Notes: generated from the letters alone by a model not told the origin. Shown: positions 34,623 to 42,827, numbered from the stretch's first letter. The stretch: DNA of 43,661 bases from an uncultured Prochlorococcus sp. (GCA_902634515.1 CACPKH010000011.1:1-43661); one strand, 5' to 3'. Numbers and translations are program-made.

Positions 34623-35733
34623 AATGAGCATTAAGGGTTGATAAACAATTCTCTATATCGCTATTTGTAATTTCAGTTGATATCTTAACTTCACCAATAC
34701 TAGTTGGCACTATAAATCTTACATGTCCATTTTTCACCTTTTTATCACTTTGCAGAGAATTAAGTACTTCCTTTGTTTTTAATTTTGGCCAGTGTATTGG
34801 AAGCCCTGCTTTATAAAGTAAATCTTTTTGTCTTTTATTATCTTCACTTGTCCAAAGTTTCTTTTGAAGTGCTAATTCACCAATAGCAATCATTCCTAGT
34901 GATACAGCTTCTCCATGAATCCATACGCCATAACCTGTAAGGGTTTCAATTACATGGCCAAATGTATGTCCATAATTAAGGATTGCTCTTAAGCCTCCTT
35001 CATACTCATCTTGCTTAACTATCAAGGCTTTAGAGTTCGCTGAGCGGCGAATAATATCAATTAAAAGATCTTTCCCAAGCAATTCCAGCGTTTTGATTTC
35101 ATTTGCGGCTTCTAATGTTTCAAATAGTTTTTTATCTCCAATTACTCCATATTTAATTATCTCTGCAAGTCCGGCTTTGAATTCACGATTTGGTAATGTT
35201 TGTAAGGTCTTTGGATCAATTATTACTACCTTTGGCTGATGAAAAGCTCCTATGAGATTTTTACCTTTAGGATGATTGATTCCTGTCTTTCCTCCTATAG
35301 AAGCGTCAACCATTGCTAATAATGTTGTAGGTACTTGCACAAAAGGAATACCTCTTAGCCATGTTGCAGCAGCAAATCCAGTCATGTCTCCTATTACGCC
35401 TCCACCTAATGCGATCATGACAGAACTTCTTTCTAGCTTTAGCTCGTATGCAGCGTTATGTATAAGGTTAATACTTGATTGGTTTTTTTGATCTTCTCCC
35501 GCTTCTATCACTAATAACTCCGCTTGATAACCACTTTCCTTCAAATTTTTGATGAACAAATCGCTATAGGGCCCAGCTACATCTGGATTTGATATTACGA
35601 GTATTTTCGTTCCAGGCTTTATTCCTAGCCGACTTAGCTCATTCCCTATTTCATTTAAGTAATCATTGCCAATTACAACCTCATAGGGATTGAATTTCAA
35701 ATTTACTTTTATACGAATGGAATTGTGTTTCAA
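34612..35733 (-). CDS. aroB: 3-Dehydroquinate synthase
   Basis: 373 residues. It makes 3-dehydroquinate, the second shikimate-pathway step, using NAD+ and a divalent metal. Motifs visible in order: GEDQKNQSSIN, ALGGGVIGDMTGFAAATWLR, FVQVPTTLLAMVDASIGGKT, INHPKGKNLIGAFHQPKVVI, LKxGLAEIIKYG-type FKAGLAEIIKYGVI and the metal-binding GLRAILNYGHTFGHVIETLT. WIHGEAVSLGM supplies the last metal-ligand histidine. Convergent overlap of 11 bases with the MidA gene. ATG start; purK is divergent. Confidence 0.96.
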   Translation of the reverse strand: MKHNSIRIKVNLKFNPYEVVIGNDYLNEIGNELSRLGIKPGTKILVISNPDVAGPYSDLFIKNLKESGYQAELLVIEAGEDQKNQSSINLIHNAAYELKLERSSVMIALGGGVIGDMTGFAAATWLRGIPFVQVPTTLLAMVDASIGGKTGINHPKGKNLIGAFHQPKVVIIDPKTLQTLPNREFKAGLAEIIKYGVIGDKKLFETLEAANEIKTLELLGKDLLIDIIRRSANSKALIVKQDEYEGGLRAILNYGHTFGHVIETLTGYGVWIHGEAVSLGMIAIGELALQKKLWTSEDNKRQKDLLYKAGLPIHWPKLKTKEVLNSLQSDKKVKNGHVRFIVPTSIGEVKISTEITNSDIENCLSTLNAHSNQ

Positions 35734-35800
35734 AATACTTGAGATGAATTTGAGGCTAGTTCGTCTAAGTTTGTCGTGTAGGGGGAATTAAGCTCATTGC

Positions 35801-37000
35801 ATGAGAAATTTTGCATTGTCCATTAATAAGAAGGCAGATCGAACAATTGGTGTCGTAGGCGGAGGACAGTTGGCATTAATGTTGGCCCAGGCTGCTAGGG
35901 AGAGAGGCATTGATTTAATTGTTCAGACTGGTTCAAGAACCGATCCTGCAGTATCTCAAGCAAGTGGTTTGGTTCTCTCTGATACAAATGATATTAACGG
36001 AACAAAGAAATTAGTTGAAAAATGTAAATGCGTCACTTTTGAAAATGAATGGATAGATTTAGATGCTTTTGCTTTATTAGAGGAGAAAGGTGCTTCATTT
36101 ATTCCAAGTTTAGAAGCAATAGCCCCTTTAGTAGATAAACTCTCTCAGAGGAAATTACTTGATAACTTAAATATTCCAGGACCAGATTGGTTAGAACTTT
36201 CTAGTTTAAAAATTAATGACATGAAGCTTCCTAATGGTTGGAAATTTCCGCTAATGGCTAAAACTGGTCGCGGAGGATATGACGGGAAGGGTACTAAGGT
36301 AATTCAAAATTTCAAACAACTTAAGGAATTACTTTTAACGGTTGACCCTAGTAATTGGCTTTTGGAAAAATGGGTAGATTATGAAAAGGAGTTAGCACTA
36401 GTTATAAGTAGGGATCTTGATGGCAAAATAAATTCATTTCCTTTAACAGAGACTTCCCAATACAAGCAAGTTTGTGATTGGGTCATGGCTCCAGTAGATA
36501 CCCCTCATGTTGTTAAAGCTATGGCCTATAACGTTGGGGCATCTTTGTTGAGAGAGCTTAATTATGTGGGGGTAATCGCGATTGAATTTTTTTATGGCAT
36601 AGATGGATTACTCGTCAATGAAATTGCTCCACGAACTCATAATTCTGCGCATTTTACAATTGAGGCCTGTACTAGTAGCCAATTTGATCAACAAGTTTGC
36701 ATAGCGGCTGGCTTGCCTACTCCCTCAACAGAATTAAAAGTTCCAGGAGCCTTAATGGTTAATTTATTAGGGTTGCCAAGAGAGAGAGATGATTTAAATG
36801 AGCGTTTAAAAAAACTCAGAGAATTTGAATCTGCTCAACTTCATTGGTATTCAAAGGATGACGAAACACCTGGCCGAAAATTAGGCCACATCACTTTGTC
36901 TTTATACGATAGAGATATTGAGCTAAGAAGAATTAAAGCATTAGATTTTATAGAAAAAATACGTTCTATATGGCCTATTTATGTGCCTGAAATCGATTAG
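35801..37000 (+). CDS. purK: N5-carboxyaminoimidazole ribonucleotide synthase
   Basis: 399 residues. PurK carboxylates AIR at the expense of ATP in purine synthesis. The ATP-grasp fold shows GVVGGGQLALMLAQAARERG at the N-terminus, PLVDKLSQRKLLDNLNIPGP, FPLMAKTGRGGYDGKGTK (ATP loop), LLEKWVDYEKELALVISRD, and the metal-binding NEIAPRTHNSAHFTIEACTS. ATG start. It is divergent from aroB by 67 bases and immediately upstream of the 6S RNA; this linkage is typical of cyanobacteria, where 6S RNA can be read through from purK. Confidence 0.96.
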   Translation: MRNFALSINKKADRTIGVVGGGQLALMLAQAARERGIDLIVQTGSRTDPAVSQASGLVLSDTNDINGTKKLVEKCKCVTFENEWIDLDAFALLEEKGASFIPSLEAIAPLVDKLSQRKLLDNLNIPGPDWLELSSLKINDMKLPNGWKFPLMAKTGRGGYDGKGTKVIQNFKQLKELLLTVDPSNWLLEKWVDYEKELALVISRDLDGKINSFPLTETSQYKQVCDWVMAPVDTPHVVKAMAYNVGASLLRELNYVGVIAIEFFYGIDGLLVNEIAPRTHNSAHFTIEACTSSQFDQQVCIAAGLPTPSTELKVPGALMVNLLGLPRERDDLNERLKKLREFESAQLHWYSKDDETPGRKLGHITLSLYDRDIELRRIKALDFIEKIRSIWPIYVPEID

Positions 37001-37007
37001 ATTTGAA

Positions 37008-37192
37008 GATGAGCTTCCTTGTTGGTGAAGACTTCCCAAGTGCTCTGATCTGACTCTTTTTCGACTTAGGGATGCTGTCGTGTTGGAGAAGTACACCAGT
37101 CTTGTTACTGGAAATGGAACCACACTTTGCATCCCATTCTGGTTTTTCCCAGGTCGATGCTCTGAGGTCTCACGGCAAGGCAGTTCTCTAAC
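37008..37192 (+). ncRNA. ssrS: 6S RNA (RNA polymerase-binding RNA)
   Basis: The ~185 bases after purK fold like 6S RNA. Closing stem: CCTTG (37017-37021) pairs with CAAGG, and GTGAAGACTTC pairs with GAGGTCTCAC (37164-37173) with one bulge; GAG/CTC extend the base. A large central bubble follows. The apical arm has GGGATGC (37069-37075) with GCATCCC (37129-37135), a GTGTTGG/CCACAC stem with one bulge and a CCAGT/ACTGG hairpin (37096-37111). 6S RNA mimics an open promoter and sequesters sigma-70-type holoenzyme. Location directly downstream of purK is characteristic for cyanobacteria. Ends are estimates from pairing. Confidence 0.88.
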
Positions 37193-37374
37193 TTTTGATT
37201 CTTTTGGATATTTTGTTGTAGACCAAGCAATTTCATCTGAGTTCAGATAGCCATTTACCACTAGGATTCTTTTTCGTTGTATAAAGAAAGATTGGATTTT
37301 TTGCACAAGTTTTCTTTCCATGGTTGACAGTACTAGAGAAATTGTGCTAGTACGTATATACTAATCTATGTTTT

Positions 37375-37620
37375 ATGGCTCCAGAAGGCTGGCTAAGGGA
37401 CCCGGGTGGTAAATGGCTCTTGTGTTTTTTGAAAGACCCGATGTCATCTCAACGATTGCCACAAATTTATATGGATAAGTGGGACGTATCACCTATTGGC
37501 ACCCCAAATAGATTTTTAAACCGAAGAAAAGTTGGTTTGGCCCCTGCAATCGAAACCTGGGAAGAGTTGATAGCTTCTGGATGGTCTAAGATTGATAATC
37601 AATTTGGTAGTGCTGCATAG
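37375..37620 (+). CDS. DUF1651 family small protein
   Basis: 81 residues. The opening GWLRDPGGKWLLCFLKDP, the central NRFLNRRKVGLAPAIETW and the ending EELIASGWSKIDNQFG follow the pattern of DUF1651, a small family largely restricted to Prochlorococcus and marine Synechococcus and often present in several copies per genome. Function is unknown; it is soluble with no targeting signal. The ATG at 37375 has no clear Shine-Dalgarno. It follows the 6S RNA by ~180 bases, so it probably has its own promoter. Confidence 0.8.
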   Translation: MAPEGWLRDPGGKWLLCFLKDPMSSQRLPQIYMDKWDVSPIGTPNRFLNRRKVGLAPAIETWEELIASGWSKIDNQFGSAA

Positions 37621-37719
37621 CTTGCTTCTGAGCACTTTCCAATTCTTCTTTGAACAATAATGGTCTTCATCTTTAGAAAATTTCTATTCTTGCGAAATGA
37701 CGTATCGTTGATATTTCAC

Positions 37720-37847
37720 GAAGTCGTTTCTGACTTCATACTAGAAATTAAGTACTTCTAAAAATCAATTATGCTTTTTAAATGAAAATCATATTTCTTG
37801 CTCGTAAGAGATATAGGTAGATAAGTGGCTACTCCTTTTGTGGAGTA
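37720..37847. other. Two short hairpins in the 285-base gap before a small exported gene
   Basis: GAAGTC at 37720-37725 and GACTTC at 37732-37737 can form a 6-base-pair stem with a 6-base loop. TACTCC at 37830-37835 and GGAGTA at 37842-37847 can form a second, followed by an AT-rich run. No coding signal is convincing in 37621-37908. These could be part of an untranslated RNA or leader, or a weak terminator; no known RNA family was recognised. Confidence 0.25.
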
Positions 37848-37908
37848 ATTTATTTTATGTCTTTTATCTTTACTGTAATTTTACTAACTACGCGAAACCC
37901 TACTTTTG

Positions 37909-38283
37909 ATGAACCTTTTTTCTTTTCTGTTAAGCATTGTTATTACTATCACTCCTCCTACAAGTTATAAATGCGATGGCGATTTACTAAAGGCGACTAT
38001 TAGAAATAATTTAAATGGTGACTTCGCTCAGATAACTAACTTAGAGGAGTTGGATGAAGGGGCAATTGTTGTTCTAGATGGGGAGGAAATAAATCTTATG
38101 CTGCCGGTTTCATTTCAAGCAGGTGAGATTAGCTTCACTGATAAAAAATGGTTATGGAGCTACCAGGACAATGAAAGAGGATTACATGAGACCAATCCGC
38201 GCTTAGCTCATCGCCTCCCAAATGGAGAGATAGTCGAGTACGACTGCGACCCATTTGTTGCAGATGACAATGAACTTTCTTAA
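37909..38283 (+). CDS. Small exported protein, unknown function
   Basis: 124 residues from the ATG at 37909; a TTG directly before it (37906) is an alternative. A short hydrophobic N-terminus (LFSFLLSIVITITPPTS) suggests export or anchoring. The mature part looks beta-rich: YKCDGDLLKATIRNNL, then EGAIVVLDGEEINLMLPVSF, FTDKKWLWSYQDNERG, and PNGEIVEYDCDPF. Two cysteines (near 22 and 115) could pair. The GEEINLMLPVSFxxGEISFTD pattern reads like a conserved small domain, but I do not recognise a family. Confidence 0.7.
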   Translation: MNLFSFLLSIVITITPPTSYKCDGDLLKATIRNNLNGDFAQITNLEELDEGAIVVLDGEEINLMLPVSFQAGEISFTDKKWLWSYQDNERGLHETNPRLAHRLPNGEIVEYDCDPFVADDNELS

Positions 38284-38341
38284 TAATTGAATCTTTTAAT
38301 TATAACCAGTCTTTAAATTACTTAGCTTAAGGAATTAGTTT

Positions 38342-38551
38342 TTAACGCCATCTAATTTTATTTGGATCAGCCTTCTCAATTTTTTTAAGGAGCAATATCA
38401 AGCAAGTAATACTTAGTGGGCCTAGTAATGCTGTTATCCATATAAACGTTTTTATTGTGGGGTCAAGAATAGCAAATAAGTTACCTACTCTTTCTGCCTT
38501 AAAAAGGTAAATGCTTAATAGTATTCTCACACTTTCCATTAAATGAATCAT
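38342..38551 (-). CDS. Small membrane protein, unknown function
   Basis: 69 residues. Residues ~30-55 form a clear hydrophobic helix (TFIWITALLGPLSITCLILLL), preceded by a weakly amphipathic N-terminus (SVRILLSIYLFKAERVGN) and followed by a basic tail (KKIEKADPNKIRWR), consistent with a cytoplasmic C-terminus. An internal ATG at residue 5 is an alternative start. It is convergent with the preceding gene. The support is the hydrophobic span, the positive-inside tail and the isolated frame; no family was recognised. Confidence 0.5.
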   Translation of the reverse strand: MIHLMESVRILLSIYLFKAERVGNLFAILDPTIKTFIWITALLGPLSITCLILLLKKIEKADPNKIRWR

Positions 38552-38668
38552 TTAATAGTTCTTGTATAGTAATTATACTAATAGTGTGGTTATGCATTTC
38601 TATAGTTAATGGCTAAATATTAAGCCTCTTTTTCTAATTCTTTAAAATCGCTTTTGTAAAACTAGAAA

Positions 38669-39256
38669 ATGATTGATAAACTCCCAAAACAAGACTGGCA
38701 ATACTTTATTCCAGCTTTTGTGATTGTTATTGTCTTTGTTGGTACAGATATTATTTTCAATTTAAATAAGTTGGAGCTTGCTTATTTCTCTGGTGGGCTT
38801 TTGATAGAACCTTATCGTGTAATTACATCACATCTTGTACATGCTGATTTTGGACATTTATTGGCAAATATTGGAGGAATAATAGTTGCCCGCTTTTTTT
38901 TGAATGAATTAAAACTCAAAAATAATTTTCTTTTTCTAGTTCTTATTTGTTTTTTAATACCTCTTCAAACAAGTCTTCAGTGGTTATTAGATATCTATTT
39001 GTTTGAAAATCCAATGTCTTTTTTAATTGGATTTAGTGGAATTCTATATGGAGTAGATGCGTTTATCTTATTTTCTTCTATCTTTGGGAAAAGAAGATTC
39101 TTAGGCCTTGAAACAAGTTTGACAATTAACGCTAAAGTCAAGGAAGCAACTATCGTCATCACTGGGATAGGTTTTTTATGGTCTTTACTTCCTGGAGTTA
39201 GCTTTTCGGGTCATCTAACTGGTTTTATGGCTGGTTCGATACTCTTCTTTTTGTAG
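38669..39256 (+). CDS. Rhomboid-family intramembrane serine protease
   Basis: 195 residues with about six hydrophobic spans. The rhomboid signatures are complete: HLVHADFGHLLANIGG (H58, H63, N67), the GFSGILYGVD catalytic loop with S123, and SGHLTGFMAG with the catalytic H182. Rhomboids cut substrate proteins within the membrane. It belongs to the short bacterial type without a soluble extension. The substrate is unknown, but several small exported proteins are encoded on either side. ATG start. The rightward gene is isolated from neighbours on the opposite strand. Confidence 0.9.
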   Translation: MIDKLPKQDWQYFIPAFVIVIVFVGTDIIFNLNKLELAYFSGGLLIEPYRVITSHLVHADFGHLLANIGGIIVARFFLNELKLKNNFLFLVLICFLIPLQTSLQWLLDIYLFENPMSFLIGFSGILYGVDAFILFSSIFGKRRFLGLETSLTINAKVKEATIVITGIGFLWSLLPGVSFSGHLTGFMAGSILFFL

Positions 39257-39347
39257 TTTATATAATCAATACTTTCTTTCAAACTCTATAAACCCTTTAT
39301 TGAGAATGCATGGTTTGAATATTTAATGATTAAAGCTTGAACTTTAA

Positions 39348-39587
39348 TTATTGCTTGAAATTTTTTCTTGCACATTTATTGGCTGAGGACTTTTCATCTT
39401 TACCTTTGTCTAATATTTGCTTTAAGGCACAGTCGCAGAAGCCTTCTATAGATTTTATTGGTACTCCTTCCATCTCTGGATTGGACTTTGCCGAAAGGAC
39501 ACATTCCTCAAATTGATCCTTAGGGTATGAAATAGCTGTCGGAGCTAAAACAAAATAAATGCAAAGGAAAATGATAAGTGACTTCAT
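39348..39587 (-). CDS. Small exported cysteine-containing protein, unknown function
   Basis: 79 residues. A signal peptide (LIIFLCIYFVLAPTAISYPK) precedes a short helical-looking mature domain with four cysteines: FEECVLSAKSNPEM, GFCDCALKQILD and SANKCARKNF. The spacing suggests two disulfides or a metal site and resembles small helical Cys proteins of the marine picocyanobacteria. I cannot name the family. ATG start at 39587. It is convergent with the rhomboid gene. Confidence 0.7.
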   Translation of the reverse strand: MKSLIIFLCIYFVLAPTAISYPKDQFEECVLSAKSNPEMEGVPIKSIEGFCDCALKQILDKGKDEKSSANKCARKNFKQ

Positions 39588-39696
39588 CTGAATTAAATAA
39601 CTTTCAAGGTCTTCTCTAGCTTATCTGTATGCCTAGATAATGTTGACATTTTTGTTTTGTATTTTGGTACTATTTTAAAAGACATAGGATTTAGAA

Positions 39697-39936
39697 ATGA
39701 AAAAAGTTAAATATCCAGAGTGTGTGCCATGGGATGGCGGACCAACCCAGCCCTATTCAGACAATGGTCAATGGATTATGCAGAAAGGAGAAATTGAGGT
39801 TATTTTCAGTAAAAATAAGTTAGACAGCAATTACTTTCATGTAAGAAGGGGCGAGAAAGAGGAGCAAATCTTTACTTTTCAGGCTAGGTATCTATACCAA
39901 GAGTTAGTGAATAAAGGGTTTATTTTAAAAACATGA
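39697..39936 (+). CDS. Small soluble hypothetical protein
   Basis: 79 residues, no signal peptide or membrane span. Tryptophan, Tyr, Gly and Gln are prominent in the N-terminal third (CVPWDGGPTQPYSDNGQW), then a strand-like GEIEVIFSKNKLDSNYFHV and a helical end (FQARYLYQELVNKGFIL). The alternating pattern suggests a compact alpha/beta fold. The start is ATG after a GGATTTAGAA purine-rich stretch. I do not recognise a family; the composition fits a real small protein rather than chance. Confidence 0.62.
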   Translation: MKKVKYPECVPWDGGPTQPYSDNGQWIMQKGEIEVIFSKNKLDSNYFHVRRGEKEEQIFTFQARYLYQELVNKGFILKT

Positions 39937-40103
39937 TTTTTTATCAAGTCAATCTTCAATAAATTCTTGCTGCTTTTGCTTAGCTAGAAATCACAAAAGA
40001 AGACTACTTTGGAAACATATTAAATATAAGCATAATGATTTTTTATTTTCACCAAACAGAGGCGCTTTGAGCTCTAGTATATAAGTACTAATCGGATAGT
40101 GGT

Positions 40104-40334
40104 TTGCTTGAGCAAGATACTTGTTTCTTAGCCGTTCAACAGGGCGACTATGTCCTTGTACAGAACCAGCTGCATCAAAGAAAATATGTGGGGTACGTTC
40201 TTAAATGTATTAGTGGTTCAAAGGAGCCAAAAAGTTGGACGCTTTTTCAAATTTTAGATATTGATAATGGATTTGTTGAAATAGTTCATGCAACTGATGT
40301 TCTGGATATTGTCATGCATTCTGTAAAATCTTAA
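40104..40334 (+). CDS. DUF3104 family small protein
   Basis: 76 residues from a TTG start; an in-frame stop at 40089 leaves no ATG upstream. The beta-rich pattern FLAVQQGDYVLVQNQ, KYVGYVLKCISGSKEPKSWT, LFQILDIDNGFVEIVHATDV and a final VMHSVKS matches DUF3104, a small family found mainly in marine picocyanobacteria. It is soluble. Function is unknown; the fold may be an SH3-like barrel, by inference from the strand pattern. It is preceded by a 167-base spacer and is convergent with the SIMPL-domain gene. Confidence 0.75.
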   Translation: MLEQDTCFLAVQQGDYVLVQNQLHQRKYVGYVLKCISGSKEPKSWTLFQILDIDNGFVEIVHATDVLDIVMHSVKS

Positions 40335-40358
40335 TTAACTAATACTGTAAAGTTCTTT

Positions 40359-41141
40359 TCATTTAACCTGAAAAGTTACTCCCATTACTGCGGTTATATC
40401 TTTTTTTATGGTTCTAGTGTCATATGACCCATAGCTACTAACTCTTGTTGAGTTAGGAATTGTTATTTGAAATACTCCTGTATTCACTTTTTTAAGTGAG
40501 CCTACTGATGAGCCAGCTTCTCTCGCAATGGCTTCAGCACGAAGACGGGCATCTTTAGTTGCTTTAGAAAGCATGTCTATACGTTTTTCAGCCAGCTTTG
40601 AATATGTATATTCTGGACCATTGGGTTTAACTAAAACACCTTTACCAAGTAACTCTCCAATCTTTTGATGGGTTTTGTAAATAGCCCAAACATCATTACT
40701 GCCTATCCTTATCCATTGACTAGTTGTCCAAACTATTGATACTAATTCTCCATTCTCTGGATTCCTTACTTCATTATTCTTTGATTCTGCTGGCCATAAA
40801 TCTAATGAATGTTTTGAATTATTTTTAATACCATTCTCAGAAAGAAATGAAATTGTTTTATCCATGGAACCTTTAAGGTTGTTATATGATGAGATTTGTG
40901 ATTTGCCTGAACTTTCAACTTTAATTAGCCAAGTTGCAAGGTCGCTTTCGATTCGCTCAGTGCTTGTTCCAGTAACTGTAATTGAATTTTCAATAGATTT
41001 AATCCCTTTAACTAGAACGGTTGATGCTCCTATTAATCCTCCAAAGGAAAGAACCGTCATAGCAAATACAAGAGGAGGTGTTTTCTTTATTAAGGAAACA
41101 AATTTATTTGGAAAAGATTTGAACATAGAAACAAAAGCCAT
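40359..41141 (-). CDS. SIMPL-domain (DUF541) protein, membrane-anchored
   Basis: 260 residues. An N-terminal hydrophobic segment (PPLVFAMTVLSFGGLIGAST, residues ~22-41) acts as anchor or signal. The SIMPL domain spans the rest: SITVTGTSTERIESDLATW near 53-71 is the typical GxGxxxxxPDxAxxxLxV-like opening, and AEKRIDMLSKATKDARLRAE with AEAIAREAGSSVGSLKKV the characteristic helix. SIMPL proteins are periplasmic and implicated in oxidative-stress and envelope functions, but no activity is known here. ATG start. The gene is isolated on the minus strand. Confidence 0.85.
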   Translation of the reverse strand: MAFVSMFKSFPNKFVSLIKKTPPLVFAMTVLSFGGLIGASTVLVKGIKSIENSITVTGTSTERIESDLATWLIKVESSGKSQISSYNNLKGSMDKTISFLSENGIKNNSKHSLDLWPAESKNNEVRNPENGELVSIVWTTSQWIRIGSNDVWAIYKTHQKIGELLGKGVLVKPNGPEYTYSKLAEKRIDMLSKATKDARLRAEAIAREAGSSVGSLKKVNTGVFQITIPNSTRVSSYGSYDTRTIKKDITAVMGVTFQVK

Positions 41142-41311
41142 TTGAATTAATGATCTTTATCAATGAAAGACGAGAGATCGATTTTTGCCATTATAAGTTT
41201 ACAGAGTTAAATAAGGTTTAAATAACAATTTAGCAGTAGAACTTTCTAAGAATAATAAATTATCTTTAGTTAAGAACTTCTTTAAAAGTTTTATATGCAA
41301 AATTTTTAAGG

Positions 41312-41719
41312 TCAATTAATTCTAGACTTTTTAATGAGTTCCTGAGGTAATTCTTTATTATTTTGACGATTGCATGGGACCCTTACTTCTTGATTCCAAG
41401 ACTTAACATAACCGGAATAGTTATTATTGCCAGGTATATATTCTTCATTATATTTAAGAACAAAACAATTACCACCTTCTACTCGATTAGGACATTTAAT
41501 GCCAACATACTCTTTCCAGTATCTGACATAACCAGGCGAGAGATAAGTTCCAGGTATATATTCTTCTTTGTTTTTAATTCGAAAACATGTTTTGTTTATA
41601 TATAGGGTTGAGTCTTTTAATTTCTTATATGGCTGCCTGATCTCAGAAGCTATTGAAAGAGAATTTATTCCGGTAGAACCAAAATAAAAAGTGAGAATAA
41701 ATAGATAGAAATTTTTCAT
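41312..41719 (-). CDS. Exported protein with two copies of a Cys-bracketed 32-residue module
   Basis: 135 residues. A signal peptide (YLFILTFYFGSTGINSLSIA) is followed by two tandem modules, C45-C76 and C85-C116, each exactly 32 residues and beginning and ending with Cys. I count 15 of 32 identical positions. Shared residues are CF near the start, EEYIPG at positions 8-13, GYV at 19-21, W at 24, V at 28 and the final C, so each module is probably closed by its own disulfide. The tail is polar (NKELPQELIKKSRIN). I do not recognise a named domain. It may be a small extracellular or lumenal binding protein. Confidence 0.72.
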   Translation of the reverse strand: MKNFYLFILTFYFGSTGINSLSIASEIRQPYKKLKDSTLYINKTCFRIKNKEEYIPGTYLSPGYVRYWKEYVGIKCPNRVEGGNCFVLKYNEEYIPGNNNYSGYVKSWNQEVRVPCNRQNNKELPQELIKKSRIN

Positions 41720-41901
41720 TTATGTTTAATGAACTTTATAATTTTAATCTTTCTCAGAACAAATAATAATTTATATTATATATTCTTATTACTGCATTTC
41801 TAAACTATTTTCAAATATAGTGTAATCTTTATATCACAGATGTTTGAATAATTCTCCATTAACTTTTATAGTAGATCTCATAAGATGCTTCTTTAGACAA
41901 G

Positions 41902-42819
41902 ATGTTGAATCTTCAGAAAACAATAACACAAGCCACGGCAACTATTGCTTCACTTTCTATAGGTTTAGGAAGTACTTTTATAGGATTGGGGAATCCTGTA
42001 AAAGCAAGTTCATATATGTATCAAGGTAAATGTGGTTTCCTTATGAGTTCTAATTTTACAGAAAAATGTAACGCATTATTTAGTAAAACAATGTTTACGC
42101 TTATGCCTAAAGGGTCTAGACAAATTAGGATTTGGCCTCAACAAATTTCGTATGTAGCTCTAGCAACTAGAAAAACTCTGAAAATGGATGAAGACTTGGT
42201 CTTATGGAAAAAATTAGCTGGAAAGACAGGCATCCTATGGTGGAAAAGAGATCGAATCCCTCAATGGGTTCTAGATGCTACAGCGAAGGAAAGTGAAGAT
42301 CACCAATTCAGCATAGGTTATGTGGATAGAAATAAGAAACCTCAGATTCTTCTTTTTGTCTTAAATGATCGAGAGCAAGCTTCAGGAATGATAAATATGT
42401 TGGAATCATATTCTGGACTTTCATTAGGACAAAATAGATTGCCAGGTTCTTCTTTGGGACCTACTTTGACAAGAAAATTGGCTAAAGAAGCAACTCGTAA
42501 AGCAAGAAGACTTGCAGGATTATGCTCTCAATATATGTTTGAGGATGCTGAACCTATTGCTTCTGAATTAGATAGTTATGTAGAAAATACTATTGAAGAG
42601 ATATCAATTTTTTCAGGAACTGAAGATTTGAGTAATAATTTATTAAATACTTTGAATCAAGCTATGAATTATTGTGATACTGAAATGGATAATGAAATTA
42701 TTGATGCACATAGAGCAAGAGAAAAGGCGAGAATAGAGCAACAATTACTAAGAGCAAAAGAATCTGAAGAACAACGTATAAAAGCAAGAGCTGCTTTTGA
42801 TATGCTCGCAGAAATTTAA
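41902..42819 (+). CDS. Exported protein with a coiled-coil C-terminus, unknown function
   Basis: 305 residues. An N-terminal signal sequence (ATIASLSIGLGSTFIGLGNP) ends near VKA-SS. The middle looks like a folded domain: YMYQGKCGFLMSSNFTEKCN with two Cys, SRQIRIWPQQISYVALATRK, KTGILWWKRDRIPQWVLDAT, HQFSIGYVDRNKKPQILLFV. The C-terminus (residues ~270-305) is a long charged helix, REKARIEQQLLRAKESEEQ. It is followed 8 bases later by a second exported-protein gene, so the two form an operon. I do not recognise a family. ATG start. Confidence 0.72.
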   Translation: MLNLQKTITQATATIASLSIGLGSTFIGLGNPVKASSYMYQGKCGFLMSSNFTEKCNALFSKTMFTLMPKGSRQIRIWPQQISYVALATRKTLKMDEDLVLWKKLAGKTGILWWKRDRIPQWVLDATAKESEDHQFSIGYVDRNKKPQILLFVLNDREQASGMINMLESYSGLSLGQNRLPGSSLGPTLTRKLAKEATRKARRLAGLCSQYMFEDAEPIASELDSYVENTIEEISIFSGTEDLSNNLLNTLNQAMNYCDTEMDNEIIDAHRAREKARIEQQLLRAKESEEQRIKARAAFDMLAEI

Positions 42820-42827
42820 TCTATTTT

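Noticed and set aside
36941-37321. 126-codon minus-strand frame covering the purK end and the 6S RNA
   Set aside because: The interval folds as 6S RNA on the + strand; the translation is basic and featureless and overlaps purK.
37857-37971. Short ATG frame (37 codons) after the second hairpin in the 37.6-37.9 kb gap
   Set aside because: It overlaps the start of the next gene in another frame, has no ribosome binding site and shows no conserved-looking feature.
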